Notes: generated by a model from the letters alone, not told the origin. 24,977 nucleotides of DNA from CAVSUR01 sp052143655 (GCA_052143655.1 JBKQSL010000088.1:1-24977); one strand, 5' to 3'. Shown: positions 6,657-14,231, counted from the stretch's first letter. A program made the numbers and translations.

Positions 6657-7844
6657 ATGATCGACGCTCGCGCTATCGGCCAGGAGTTGCAGGAGCAGTT
6701 CTTGGAGCGGGTCCGCAAAAGCCAGGAGACTTTTACCACGGCAATCCGGATGTGGACGCATGCTGCCGAGACCGTCCGGAGCCAGCTCCCGGACCTGCCA
6801 CTTCCCACCGATCAGCTACCTGACCTGAGTGCCTACCTGCCCAGCCCGCAGGCCCTGGTCAGCACCACCTACGACCTGGCCGAGCAGATGCTGGCCACGC
6901 AGCGCAAGCTGGCCGAGCAGGCCGTCCGCGCGGCGACGCCGGCTTTCCTACGCACCGATGACCGCCCCGCCCCGGCGTCTGCCCCGGCTCCGGCAGCCAG
7001 CGCCGCGCCAGCCGCTAGCGCCGCCCCGAAGGCAGCGGCTAAGCCCGCCCAGCCTCCGGCAGCAGCGCCGGCGAGCCCCGCCGCCAAGCCGGCCGACAGC
7101 GCGCCCGCAGCCAAGCCGACGGCTGCGGCCAAGCCAATGCCCGCAGCCAAGCCGGTCGCCGCGGCGGCACCGACCGAGATCGTGCGCCGCGAGAAGCCGC
7201 CTGCGCCAGCTAAGGTCGAGCCGACCGTCAGCACGGTCATGCCGATCCGCCCGGCACCGGTCGAGCCGGTGGCGTCTGCTCCGGCCGAGCCTGCAGCGTC
7301 TGCTCCCGCCATGCCGGCGGCAGCCGCTCCGGCGGCTGCCGCCGCCAAGCCAGCCGGCACTGCGGCCGGCCCAGCGGCGAAGAAGGAAGACGCGCAGGCA
7401 GCCGCGGGCACGGCAGCGGCACCGAAACCGCGCGCCAGCCGGTCGAAGCCGCAGGCTCCCGCAAGCGGCGCGGACGCTGCGGCGAGTGAGACCAAGGCGG
7501 CGGCGAGCGCTGCGAAGAGCAGCGCGCGGGCCAAGAGCAGCACGGCGGCTCGCGGGACGCCCGCCGCGAAGACCGGCACGAGTCGCGCCAGTACCAGCCG
7601 AGCCCACACGGCAGCGGCCAAGACCAGTGCCGCCAAGAGCAGCCCGGCAGCCGAGGCGAGCAAGGACAGCCCAGCCGCCAAGAGCAGCCCGGCAGCCGAG
7701 GCAGCTAGCACTCCGGCCGCGAACGGCCGCGCCAAGTCCGGTTCAGCCCCTGCCAGCGAAACGGGCGCGACTGGCCAGGCGAGCTCGCCCGATGCCGCCA
7801 TCCGTACCGAGAACGGCAAGGACGGCGACGGCACCGCGAAGTAG
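6657..7844 (+). CDS. Phasin-like protein with Ala/Lys/Pro-rich histone-H1-like tail
   Basis: A 395-residue two-part protein. Residues 1-100 are helical and phasin-like: ELQEQFLERVRKSQETF, an amphipathic middle, and TTYDLAEQMLATQRKLAEQ, a pattern of actinobacterial granule- and surface-associated proteins. From about residue 103 to the end it is almost only Ala, Pro, Lys, Ser, Thr and Arg, with AAKP, AKSS and SSPAAEA repeats that look like histone H1 or the tail of mycobacterial heparin-binding hemagglutinin. Phasins coat polyhydroxyalkanoate granules, and Lys/Ala/Pro tails of this kind bind DNA or polyanions; a protein tethering storage granules to the nucleoid is an inference. No PHA synthase is nearby. 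Strong RBS and own promoter suggest high expression. The N-terminal assignment rests on pattern, not a diagnostic motif. Confidence 0.72.
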   Translation: MIDARAIGQELQEQFLERVRKSQETFTTAIRMWTHAAETVRSQLPDLPLPTDQLPDLSAYLPSPQALVSTTYDLAEQMLATQRKLAEQAVRAATPAFLRTDDRPAPASAPAPAASAAPAASAAPKAAAKPAQPPAAAPASPAAKPADSAPAAKPTAAAKPMPAAKPVAAAAPTEIVRREKPPAPAKVEPTVSTVMPIRPAPVEPVASAPAEPAASAPAMPAAAAPAAAAAKPAGTAAGPAAKKEDAQAAAGTAAAPKPRASRSKPQAPASGADAAASETKAAASAAKSSARAKSSTAARGTPAAKTGTSRASTSRAHTAAAKTSAAKSSPAAEASKDSPAAKSSPAAEAASTPAANGRAKSGSAPASETGATGQASSPDAAIRTENGKDGDGTAK

Positions 7845-7854
7845 CCGCCTTCGT

Positions 7855-7889
7855 GCCAGCACCAGACCTCATTTGGTCTGTGCGCTGGC
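7855..7889 (+). terminator. Hairpin after the phasin-like gene
   Basis: Outer arms GCCAGC (7855-7860) and GCTGGC (7884-7889) enclose inner arms CAGACC (7863-7868) and GGTCTG (7875-7880) around a TCATTT loop, ten bases after the stop. There is no U-run, as is common for actinobacterial terminators. Confidence 0.6.
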
Positions 7890-7904
7890 CTGAGCCGATA
7901 TACC

Positions 7905-7943
7905 GCGCAGGGCCGCCAGCGTCAGTCGCCAGCGGCCCTGCGC
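7905..7943. repeat. Second hairpin, 12-bp arms
   Basis: GCGCAGGGCCGC at 7905-7916 pairs with GCGGCCCTGCGC at 7932-7943 across a 15-base loop. With the previous hairpin it forms a double structure that probably ends phasin transcription. The rest of the gap up to 8105 shows a palindrome CCTGATCAGG at 8005-8014 and no gene. Confidence 0.6.
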
Positions 7944-8105
7944 GCACCACTGCGTTTCCCGCCCGGGCACTCGCCAGACCCGGCGCCAGACAGCCTGATG
8001 AGCGCCTGATCAGGGCGGGAATAAAACGCCACCATCTGGAGGTATCAGGCCGAACATCCCAGAAGGCGGATCGCTAGTGGTCAATCCCGATTACGATAAG
8101 TCAGC

Positions 8106-10463
8106 GTGAGTGATCCGAGCCAGGACGCCGAGTCGCTACCTGACCGGGAGGCGCTCCCCCACCACGAGCAACGGCCGCGGCGGGAGCCAACCTGGTTCGG
8201 AGGTCCGGCCCAGGATGCCAGTGACCACCCGGATGAGGCCGGGCCTCCTGTGCTGCCCAGGCCAGCAGGGCCGCCTCGACCGCCCGATGACCTTCTCCCC
8301 ATGGTGCGTGATGCACTGCGCAAGCTGGGAGATGCACCGGCCCCGGGGGCGGCAGCACCAGCGCAGCCCGGTGGCTCGCCAGGGAACCAGCCGCTGAGCC
8401 AGTCACCGCCGGGCCAGTCACCGCCGGGCCAGTCACCAGGAAGCCAGTCGTCGGCACCGGCGGCTGGCCCGCTGCGGCCTGCCGCTGGCCAGCCGCACAG
8501 TTACGACGCCCGGCCTGCCGAGTACGACGCCCGGCCTGCCGAGACCGAAGCGGGCACCGCGCCGCTGCCGTCTTTCGGCCAGCCCGCGCCGGGACCGGCC
8601 AGCCCGCCCGTTTACCGCAGGCAGCCGGGAACGCCAGGTAGCGCGTCGGCCGCTCGCCGGGACCAGCCACCGGCCTCGGGCACCCCGGTGCCACCGTGGC
8701 CTGGCCGCGAGAGCGCCTGGGCCGACCCGGATGCCCTGCCGCGCCGAAGCGCAGCAGACGAGCCGGTGAACCCGGCGCAGACACCGCGGACAGCAGCACC
8801 CGGGCGACCCGGCGACTCGCCTCGCCCCGCACCATCACTTCCCGGCACTGCGCAGCCCGGCACTGCGCAGCCCGCTCCCGGCCAGCCGTCATCCGGCTCG
8901 TCGATCTGGCGCCGCAGCGCGCCCGGCGCGCCAGCACCGGGCCGGCAGGAGCCCGGCCGGCAGGAGCCCGGCCGGCAGGAGCCCGGCCCGCAGGAGCCCG
9001 GCCCGCAGGAGCCCGGCCCGCAAGCCTCGCGCCCGCTGCCCCCCGACCCGGCGGAACTGTCACGCCGCGGCGCGGTGCCTGGCGCGCCGCAGTCCCCAGT
9101 CCGTCGGCCGGATCGGCCTGGCAGCGGCCCGGACGCCGGCTACCGGGCGCACGGCGACTTCCCGCCAGGACCGCAGGCCGCCGACCGCAGGGATGACCCC
9201 ACCAGCACTCAGCCGGACGCGCTCGCCGGGCCAGGCACGCAAGCCTTCCCCGGCCCCCCGGGGCTGGGAACCCGGCCCGCGCCGGCGTCGCCGCAGCCAG
9301 CCATCCCCCAGCCAGCCATGCCACCGGCGGCCCAGCCCGATTCAAGCTCGCAGTTCGGTTCGGCCTCGCAGCCCGGTCTGGCTCCGCAACCGGGTTCTCT
9401 CCCGCGGCCCGGTTCCTCCCCGCGGCCCGGTTCTCCCCCGGAGTCTGGCGATGTCCCGATGCCGCCCGGCGCCGCTGCGCTCTCGCAGCGGCGCTCAGCG
9501 GCGGAGCCGCCGGGCGCGACGGAGACCACCGCGTCGGCCGGGGCGGCTGGCCCGGTCAGCCAGCCGGATGCCGGCACCTCGCCGGGCCTGCCGCCGACCG
9601 GGGCCGCCGGGCCACTGCCGCAGCGCGGGCCGCTGCTGCCGCGTCGCACCGGGCGCAGCCGCCCGGCCGGACGGCACCGCAGCCCGCACCGGCTCACCGT
9701 GCCGCCGGAAGCGCCCAGCCTGGTGCTGGCGGTTCCGGGGTCGGCGGCGGGAGCGCCTGCGGGCGTGGCTGACGAGATCGCCGCCGCGGCCCGGCTGTCC
9801 TGCCCTGGCGTGGACGTCCGCGTCGGCTTCCTGGCCGGAGATGTGCAGCGGCTGGCGGACACGCTGGTGTTCCCGGCCGGCGGCGGTGAGTTCGACCTGC
9901 GCGCGGTCATGGTCCCGGCACTGCTCGGCCCGCATCCCCGCTATGACCCGATCTTCGCCGCTGCGGCCGAGCGGGCCAGCGCTCCGGTCATGCTGGCCGC
10001 GCACCTGGGCCCGCACCCGCTGCTGGCCGAGGCGATGCACGCCCGGCTCGCCGATGCCGGGCTGGCTCGCAGCGGCCGGGCGCGCGGCCTGTCGATCGTC
10101 AGCGGCATTACCGGGGTCCTGGTCCTGGCCGACCGCGGGGAGGACGCGGTGAAGGCCGCCGGGGTCTCGGCGGTACTGCTGGCTGCCCGGCTGGCGATAC
10201 CCGCCACCCCCGCCTCGCTCGGCGATCCGGAAAGCCTGAGCGCGGCGCTGGCCCGGCTGCGCGAGGCCGGCGCCCTGCATCCGGTCATCTCACCCTGCGT
10301 CATCGGCCCGGAGACCGACCCCGCGGAGATCGAGGACATCCGGGCCATGCTCGGCGCGCCGATGGCGCCGCCGCTGGGCGCGCATCCGGCTATCGGGCAG
10401 CTGGTGGCCATCCGTTACGGCGCGGCCCTGGCCCGGGTGGCCATGGCCAGCTCGGCGGGCTGA
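8106..10463 (+). CDS. CbiX/sirohydrochlorin-chelatase-like protein with 530-residue disordered N-terminus
   Basis: A 785-residue protein. Residues 1 to about 530 are Pro/Gly/Gln/Ser/Ala-rich and surely disordered, built partly of repeats: PPGQS copies near 100, YDARPAE twice near 135, and six GRQEPG/GPQEPG units near 278-305. Residues about 538-780 resemble class II chelatases: a first strand SLVLAVPG, the segment VDVRVGFLAGDVQRLADTL, ALLGPHPRYDP, LGPHPLLAEAMHARLADAGL, and the ending PLGAHPAIGQLVAIRYGAAL. Family chelatases insert cobalt or iron into sirohydrochlorin and start with a V-H-G motif; here P544 replaces that catalytic His, so chelation is doubtful. Actinobacterial CbiX-like proteins of uncertain role are common. 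GTG 8106 has no clear RBS; TACGAT lies eight bases upstream. No cobalamin or siroheme genes are adjacent. Confidence 0.75.
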   Translation: MSDPSQDAESLPDREALPHHEQRPRREPTWFGGPAQDASDHPDEAGPPVLPRPAGPPRPPDDLLPMVRDALRKLGDAPAPGAAAPAQPGGSPGNQPLSQSPPGQSPPGQSPGSQSSAPAAGPLRPAAGQPHSYDARPAEYDARPAETEAGTAPLPSFGQPAPGPASPPVYRRQPGTPGSASAARRDQPPASGTPVPPWPGRESAWADPDALPRRSAADEPVNPAQTPRTAAPGRPGDSPRPAPSLPGTAQPGTAQPAPGQPSSGSSIWRRSAPGAPAPGRQEPGRQEPGRQEPGPQEPGPQEPGPQASRPLPPDPAELSRRGAVPGAPQSPVRRPDRPGSGPDAGYRAHGDFPPGPQAADRRDDPTSTQPDALAGPGTQAFPGPPGLGTRPAPASPQPAIPQPAMPPAAQPDSSSQFGSASQPGLAPQPGSLPRPGSSPRPGSPPESGDVPMPPGAAALSQRRSAAEPPGATETTASAGAAGPVSQPDAGTSPGLPPTGAAGPLPQRGPLLPRRTGRSRPAGRHRSPHRLTVPPEAPSLVLAVPGSAAGAPAGVADEIAAAARLSCPGVDVRVGFLAGDVQRLADTLVFPAGGGEFDLRAVMVPALLGPHPRYDPIFAAAAERASAPVMLAAHLGPHPLLAEAMHARLADAGLARSGRARGLSIVSGITGVLVLADRGEDAVKAAGVSAVLLAARLAIPATPASLGDPESLSAALARLREAGALHPVISPCVIGPETDPAEIEDIRAMLGAPMAPPLGAHPAIGQLVAIRYGAALARVAMASSAG
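8939..9022 (+). repeat. 15-bp coding tandem repeat, about six copies
   Basis: A CCCGGCCGGCAGGAG unit recurs with a change to CCCGGCCCGCAGGAG in later copies, encoding GRQEP then GPQEP. Shorter in-frame duplications occur at about 8401-8436 (15 bp), 8502-8543 (21 bp, two exact copies) and 8843-8872 (15 bp). All are multiples of three, so the reading frame is being maintained by selection. Confidence 0.85.
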
Positions 10464-10481
10464 CCTGGGCTACAGCCCGGG
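10464..10481. terminator. Short bidirectional hairpin between convergent genes
   Basis: CCTGGGCT-AC-AGCCCGGG, with one G-T pair, bridges the six-base gap between the CbiX-like and lyase-like genes and overlaps the lyase stop at 10470-10472. It could serve both transcripts. The arms are short, so this is tentative. Confidence 0.4.
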
Positions 10482-11255
10482 TGGCGCATAGCGGACATTC
10501 TCGTCGGCAGCGCGGTAGATGCCCGGCCCGGCCGGCTGGCGCATCTCCTCGGCCAGGTGGCCGAGCAGCCCCGCGGTGCGGGCCAGCAGCGCGAACCCGC
10601 GCAGCAGGTCCGGCTCGAACCCGAGGTCCGCGAGTGCTGCGCCGCAGACCCCGGCCCCGTTGAGCGGCAGCCGGCGGCCGAGCACGCCGGGATGCGCTCG
10701 CCCGATGGCCTCGAACAGCAGCAGGTGCGGCCCGAGCAGCCCCTCCTCAGTGGCGATCCGCAGCAGTGCCGGGGTGCGCGGGTCGCCGTCCTTGTGCACC
10801 GGATGCCCGAGGCCGGGTATCAGCTTTCCCTCGGCCCGCTGCGCCTCAATGGCCCGCACGGCCAGCGCATCCCAGCCTGCCTGCTCGCGCGGCAGCGGCT
10901 GGCCATGCGCGGTGAGCGCGGCGGCCAGGAACCGGCCGCAGTCCTCGGTGACGCCCAGGTAGCGCGAGCCACCGCCGAGCAGGCCGGCTGCCAGCGCGCC
11001 CTGCACGGACTCCGGTGCGCCGGTGAGCGTGAGCCGGGCGGCGATCGCCGACGGGGTGAAACCGTGATCGGCCAGCGCGACCAGCACGGCCTCGAAAACC
11101 CGCAGCTCGCCAGCGGCCGGCCTGCGCAGGGCCACCAGCCAGAAGGCAAGCTCGCCGAAGCTGATCCGGCCCATGAGCTCGTCGGCCAGGTCCTGGCCGA
11201 GGACGGTGATCGAGGAACGATCCGAGACGCCGATGGCGGTGGAGTATTCGGTCAC
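10470..11255 (-). CDS. Citryl-CoA lyase / citrate-synthase-superfamily protein
   Basis: A 261-residue short member of the citrate synthase superfamily, of the type usually annotated citryl-CoA lyase and much shorter than the roughly 430-residue synthases. Seen: SITVLGQDLADELMGRISF at the N-terminus, GGGSRYLGVTED at 94-105, the conserved GLGHPVHKDGDPR at 148-160 with H151 (equivalent to His320 of pig citrate synthase), and LNGAGVCGAALADLGF with D210. The first synthase catalytic His is absent from the GGGSRY region, as in its subfamily. Such enzymes cleave or form 3-hydroxy-acyl-CoA bonds. The GTG start at 11255 overlaps the ligase stop in GTGA and has GGAGG seven bases upstream inside the ligase, so the two are translationally coupled and probably act consecutively on one CoA ester. 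Confidence 0.82.
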   Translation of the reverse strand: MTEYSTAIGVSDRSSITVLGQDLADELMGRISFGELAFWLVALRRPAAGELRVFEAVLVALADHGFTPSAIAARLTLTGAPESVQGALAAGLLGGGSRYLGVTEDCGRFLAAALTAHGQPLPREQAGWDALAVRAIEAQRAEGKLIPGLGHPVHKDGDPRTPALLRIATEEGLLGPHLLLFEAIGRAHPGVLGRRLPLNGAGVCGAALADLGFEPDLLRGFALLARTAGLLGHLAEEMRQPAGPGIYRAADENVRYAPPGL

Positions 11256-12883
11256 TGGCTGTCCTCCGCGGCAGGTCTGGCTGGCTCGGCGCCCGGCGCC
11301 TCGGCGTCGTACTCCCCGGGCTGGTGCCCGGGCGGCAGCCGGTGCCGGGCCAGCCGGGCGGTCGGCGTGCGCGGCAGCTTATCGAGGACCTGCCAGTACC
11401 GCGGCACCTTGAAGGCGGCCAGCCGCCCGGCGGCGAACTTGCGCAGCTCGGCGAAGTCCGGCCGGGCCCCGGGAGCCGGCACTACGTATGCCTTAATGTC
11501 CTCCTCCGACAGCTCCGAGGGCACGCCCACGACCGCGCACTCCAGCACCGCCGGGTGCTGCTCCAGTATCTCTTCCACTTCCAGCGGCGACAGGTTCTCG
11601 CCCCGGCGGCGCAGCACCTCCTTGCGCCGGGCGACGAATGTGTAGGTGCCGTCCGGGTTCACCGTGACCAGGTCGCCGGTGTGCAGCCAGCCGTCCGCGA
11701 TCGTCCTGGCAGTCTCCTCCGGCATGCTCCAGTAGCCAAGCGTGATCACCGGGTTACGCAGCAGCAGTTCCCCGGTCTCGCCGGGGCCGAGTTCCCGGCC
11801 GTCCTCCGCGGCCACCCGCGCGTGGTTGACGGTGCCGAGCACCGGGTGCTGGCGGGCCGAGCCGAGGGTGCCGTACGGCCGGGTCCCGCGGGCCCAGATG
11901 AGCCCGTACGGGGACTCCGACATCGCGTAGCCGGCCACGATCCGCAGCCCGAACCGGGCCTCCATCTGCTCCTGGCGGGCGCGCTCGGGCGCCGGGCCGG
12001 TGTAACACAGCCGCAGCGGGGTGCCGGCGTCGTCCGGGCGTTCCGGCTGGCGCATCAGGATCTCCAGCATCGCCCCGATGGCGTTGAACTCGGTGGCGCC
12101 GTGCCTGCGCGCCGAGTCGAGGAACGTGCTGGCAGAGAACCGCGGCAGGAGCACCAGGCCGGCCCCGCAGGCCAGCGAGCCCATGACCGAATAAGCCGGC
12201 GCATTGATGTGGAACAGCGGCAGGGAGGTCATCAGCCGGTCCGCGGCTGTCAGCTCCATCCAGAACGGGAATCCCTCGCCGGCCATCGCGTACGCCCGGT
12301 GCGTTTGCATGACCAGCTTGGACCGGCCGGTGGTACCCGAGGTCGGGATGAGCACCGCCAGGTCGTCCGGGGACACGTCCGCGGGAAGGCGGACAGCCGT
12401 CCCGGCGCCGGCCGGCCCGGCGGTCCCGGCGCCGGCCGGCCCGGTCCGGTCAGGTCCGGTCCAGCCCGGCACGACGGCCGTGATGTCGAGCACCGGCGGG
12501 GGCTGCGGCTGACCGGCTGCTGCCCCGGTGACGAGCGTGCGCAGCGCCGCGTCGGTGATCACCGTCTGGGGCTGCGCCTGGTCGATCAGGCCGGTGAGCT
12601 CGGCGGCGGTGCTGCGCGGGTTCACCGGGACCGTGACCGCGCCGAGGGCCGCCAGCGCGAGCCAGCACAGCAGGTACGGCGGCGTGCTGCGGGCCGTCAC
12701 GATGACCAGGTCACCGCGGCTGATCCCGGCGTCGGCCAGCGCGGCCGCCGCCTGGGCGGTCACCGCCGCGGCCCCGCCGAAGCTCAGGCAGCCATCGTCG
12801 GCACGCAGCCAGGTGCCGTCCGGATCGCGGTCCGCGGCGGCGGTGAGCAGGCCCGGGATCGTGCCCAGGTATTCGCCGGTCAT
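11252..12883 (-). CDS. AMP-dependent acyl-CoA synthetase/CoA ligase
   Basis: A 543-residue ANL-superfamily ligase that forms an acyl-AMP and then an acyl-CoA. Seen: the P-loop LIPTSGTTGRSKLVM at 178-192, the acid-binding region LPLFHINAPAYS, GYAMSE near 325, GWLHTGDL near 410 and RRKEVLRRRGENLSPLEVEE near 430. At the A10 position, where the adenylation lysine normally lies in a T-x-K context, the text is LPRTPTARLARHRLP, giving R510 (codon at 11354-11356). That could slow adenylation while leaving thioesterification intact. A 25-residue Gly/Pro/Ala insert near 140-165 is encoded by a short DNA repeat and appears as a linker. ATG 12883 has no Shine-Dalgarno sequence and is reached through two overlapping 6-codon ORFs. 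Substrate is probably a small or branched carboxylic acid. Confidence 0.9.
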   Translation of the reverse strand: MTGEYLGTIPGLLTAAADRDPDGTWLRADDGCLSFGGAAAVTAQAAAALADAGISRGDLVIVTARSTPPYLLCWLALAALGAVTVPVNPRSTAAELTGLIDQAQPQTVITDAALRTLVTGAAAGQPQPPPVLDITAVVPGWTGPDRTGPAGAGTAGPAGAGTAVRLPADVSPDDLAVLIPTSGTTGRSKLVMQTHRAYAMAGEGFPFWMELTAADRLMTSLPLFHINAPAYSVMGSLACGAGLVLLPRFSASTFLDSARRHGATEFNAIGAMLEILMRQPERPDDAGTPLRLCYTGPAPERARQEQMEARFGLRIVAGYAMSESPYGLIWARGTRPYGTLGSARQHPVLGTVNHARVAAEDGRELGPGETGELLLRNPVITLGYWSMPEETARTIADGWLHTGDLVTVNPDGTYTFVARRKEVLRRRGENLSPLEVEEILEQHPAVLECAVVGVPSELSEEDIKAYVVPAPGARPDFAELRKFAAGRLAAFKVPRYWQVLDKLPRTPTARLARHRLPPGHQPGEYDAEAPGAEPARPAAEDSQ

Positions 12884-12900
12884 GAGTGTTCGCCGGTCAT
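12880..12900 (-). CDS. 6-codon leader ORF 2 (M-T-G-E-H-S)
   Basis: ATG at 12900 is followed by five codons and TGA at 12880-12882. The stop overlaps the ligase start by ATGA. It repeats the first bases of the ligase gene (ATGACCGGCGA). Whether it is translated is unknown; its position predicts reinitiation into the ligase. Confidence 0.45.
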   Translation of the reverse strand: MTGEHS

Positions 12901-12917
12901 GGGTACTCGCCGGTCAT
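12897..12917 (-). CDS. 6-codon leader ORF 1 (M-T-G-E-Y-P)
   Basis: ATG at 12917 starts four bases after the stop of the DUF6314-like gene and ends in TGA overlapping leader ORF 2 by ATGA. Together the three ATGs are spaced exactly 17 bases apart, each followed by ACCGGCGA. No Shine-Dalgarno sequence precedes any of them. Confidence 0.45.
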   Translation of the reverse strand: MTGEYP

Positions 12918-12921
12918 GCCG

Positions 12922-13497
12922 TCACGGTAGACCGTCGGTACGGCGCAGCGTCGTGCGGCTGTGGTAGTCCTTGGCCGGCCCGGTCACGTGCCAGTGCTCG
13001 GTCACCAGCCCGGACCCGAGGACCTCGAATGTCACCTGGTAGACGTCCGGCCCGCAGTCGTGCCGGGCCTGCCAGCGCCCGGCGCGCAGGTCGAGGTGGT
13101 AGAACGCGCGGCCGTCTTCGAACCGGATCTCCGCCGACCCGTCCGCCCGCGGCAGGCAGCGCAGCGCGCGGCTGGCCGGCCCGGCGTAGTCACCGAAACG
13201 CAGCTGCCCGTGCTCGCGGTAGGCCAGTTCCGGGCCGCCCAGTTCGGGCTGGGCCAGCCCGAAGTGGCCCAGCTCAGGCTGGCCTTGATCAGGCGGCGCG
13301 AACTCGGCAGTCCCGGTGAACTGGCCGGCCATGCCCGCGCGGTGATCGACCAGCTGCCGCTCCAGCAGCCAGCGGCCCAGCAGGAAGGCCAGCGTGTCAC
13401 CGACCGGCACTGGCGGCAGCGGTCCGGCCCGGGGCCGTTCCGGCCCGCCGGGCGGCTGCTCCCCCGGCGGCACCGGCCTGTCTGCCCGGGGAATCAC
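12922..13497 (-). CDS. DUF6314 family protein
   Basis: A 191-residue protein that matches the actinobacterial DUF6314 pattern: GRWLLERQLVDHRAGMAGQF at about 41-60, ELAYREHGQLRFGDYAGPASRALR in the middle, RFEDGRAFYHLDLRAGRW, and the ending VTEHWHVTGPAKDYHSRTTL. This looks like a single lipocalin-like beta-barrel; function is unknown in the family. Residues 1-29 are Pro-rich and outside the domain. An alternative GTG at 13410 (start M-P-V-G-D-T-L) would give the domain alone and may be the true start, as no RBS supports 13497. Residues about 72-92 carry a short QPELG repeat insertion. It is first in the operon with the ligase and lyase-like genes, so it may bind their hydrophobic substrate or product; that is inference. 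Confidence 0.78.
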   Translation of the reverse strand: MIPRADRPVPPGEQPPGGPERPRAGPLPPVPVGDTLAFLLGRWLLERQLVDHRAGMAGQFTGTAEFAPPDQGQPELGHFGLAQPELGGPELAYREHGQLRFGDYAGPASRALRCLPRADGSAEIRFEDGRAFYHLDLRAGRWQARHDCGPDVYQVTFEVLGSGLVTEHWHVTGPAKDYHSRTTLRRTDGLP

Positions 13498-13537
13498 GGC
13501 CGCAACTGCCGTCTGGAAGGGCCGGAACCACCCTTGG

Positions 13538-13543
13538 TAAGGT
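13538..13543 (+). promoter_or_regulatory. -10 element TAAGGT upstream of bioY
   Basis: TAAGGT fits TANNNT and lies 53 bases before the bioY ATG, giving a leadered transcript. No convincing -35 and no recognisable biotin-repressor palindrome were found. Confidence 0.4.
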
Positions 13544-13596
13544 CCGAGCTAGCCCGCCTGCATCGCACGTTCCCATCTTGAGGGAGACCCAGCCCC

Positions 13597-14184
13597 ATGT
13601 CGCAATCCATCGCGCTGCGAAGGCCTCGCCCGCTCGTGCTCGCCGACCTGCTGCCCGGCACGATCGTCCGGGATGTCCTGCTGGTCATCGGCGCCGCCGG
13701 CTTCGTCGGCGCGCTGGCCCAGATCTCCATCCACCTGTCGTTCACCCCGGTCCCGGTCACCGGGCAGACCCTCGGCGTGCTGCTCGCGGGCACCGCGCTC
13801 GGCTGGCGGCGGGGCGCGGCGGCGATGGCCCTGTACGCGGTGGCCGGGGTGGCGGGCGTGCCCTGGTTCGCCGATCACACCAGCGGCTACGCGGGCGCAT
13901 CGTTCGGCTACGTGATCGGTTTCTTCCTGGCCGCCGCGCTCTGCGGCTGGCTAGCCGAGCGCGGCGCTGACCGCACCGTGCGCAGCGCGCTGCCGGCCAT
14001 GCTGGCCGGCGAGGTCGTGATGTACGCGGCCGGACTGATCTGGCTGGCGGTCTACCTGCACCTGGGCGTCGCGGCAACCATTTCCGAGGGACTGACCCCG
14101 TTCCTGATCGGTGATGCGGTCAAGGTCGTGATCGCTGCCGGGCTGCTGCCCGCTGCCTGGCGGCTGGCCGGCCGCCGGTCCTGA
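13597..14184 (+). CDS. bioY: Biotin transporter substrate-binding subunit BioY
   Basis: A 195-residue integral membrane protein of normal BioY length with about six hydrophobic segments. Diagnostic motifs are LSFTPVPVTGQTLGVLLAG at about 48-66, the loop GVAGVPWFADHTSGYAGASFGYVIGF at about 86-111, and EGLTPFLIGDAVKVVIAAGLLP near the end. BioY is the S component of energy-coupling-factor uptake and binds biotin with high affinity. No adjacent EcfA or EcfT genes are present, so it may use shared ECF modules elsewhere or work alone, as some BioY proteins do. The ATG follows GAGGGAGA by a suitable distance. The organism may therefore take up biotin rather than only make it. Confidence 0.93.
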   Translation: MSQSIALRRPRPLVLADLLPGTIVRDVLLVIGAAGFVGALAQISIHLSFTPVPVTGQTLGVLLAGTALGWRRGAAAMALYAVAGVAGVPWFADHTSGYAGASFGYVIGFFLAAALCGWLAERGADRTVRSALPAMLAGEVVMYAAGLIWLAVYLHLGVAATISEGLTPFLIGDAVKVVIAAGLLPAAWRLAGRRS

Positions 14185-14196
14185 GCCGGCGACACC

Positions 14197-14231
14197 GCGG
14201 CGCTAGCCGCAGCCGGGCCGGCTAGCGCCGC
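14197..14231 (+). terminator. Hairpin terminator after bioY
   Basis: GCGGCGCTAGCC at 14197-14208 pairs perfectly with GGCTAGCGCCGC at 14220-14231 around an 11-base loop, 13 bases past the stop. No U-run follows. Confidence 0.65.

Noticed and set aside
6869..7834. A 321-codon minus-strand ORF opposite the phasin-like gene
   Set aside because: It is the antisense of Ala/Pro/Lys codons and gives a meaningless Ala/Gly/Leu repeat; the plus-strand gene has promoter and RBS.
8939..9022. Short regular repeats considered as a CRISPR array
   Set aside because: Units are 15 bp without spacers and encode an in-frame peptide repeat.
8101..9345. A 414-codon minus-strand ORF opposite the disordered part of the CbiX-like gene
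   Set aside because: Arg/Ala/Gly-rich shadow; the plus frame continues into a recognisable domain and has repeats in multiples of three.
11324..12967. A 547-codon plus-strand ORF opposite the CoA ligase
   Set aside because: Shadow of a gene with clear ANL motifs; its translation is His/Arg/Gly-rich without any family resemblance.
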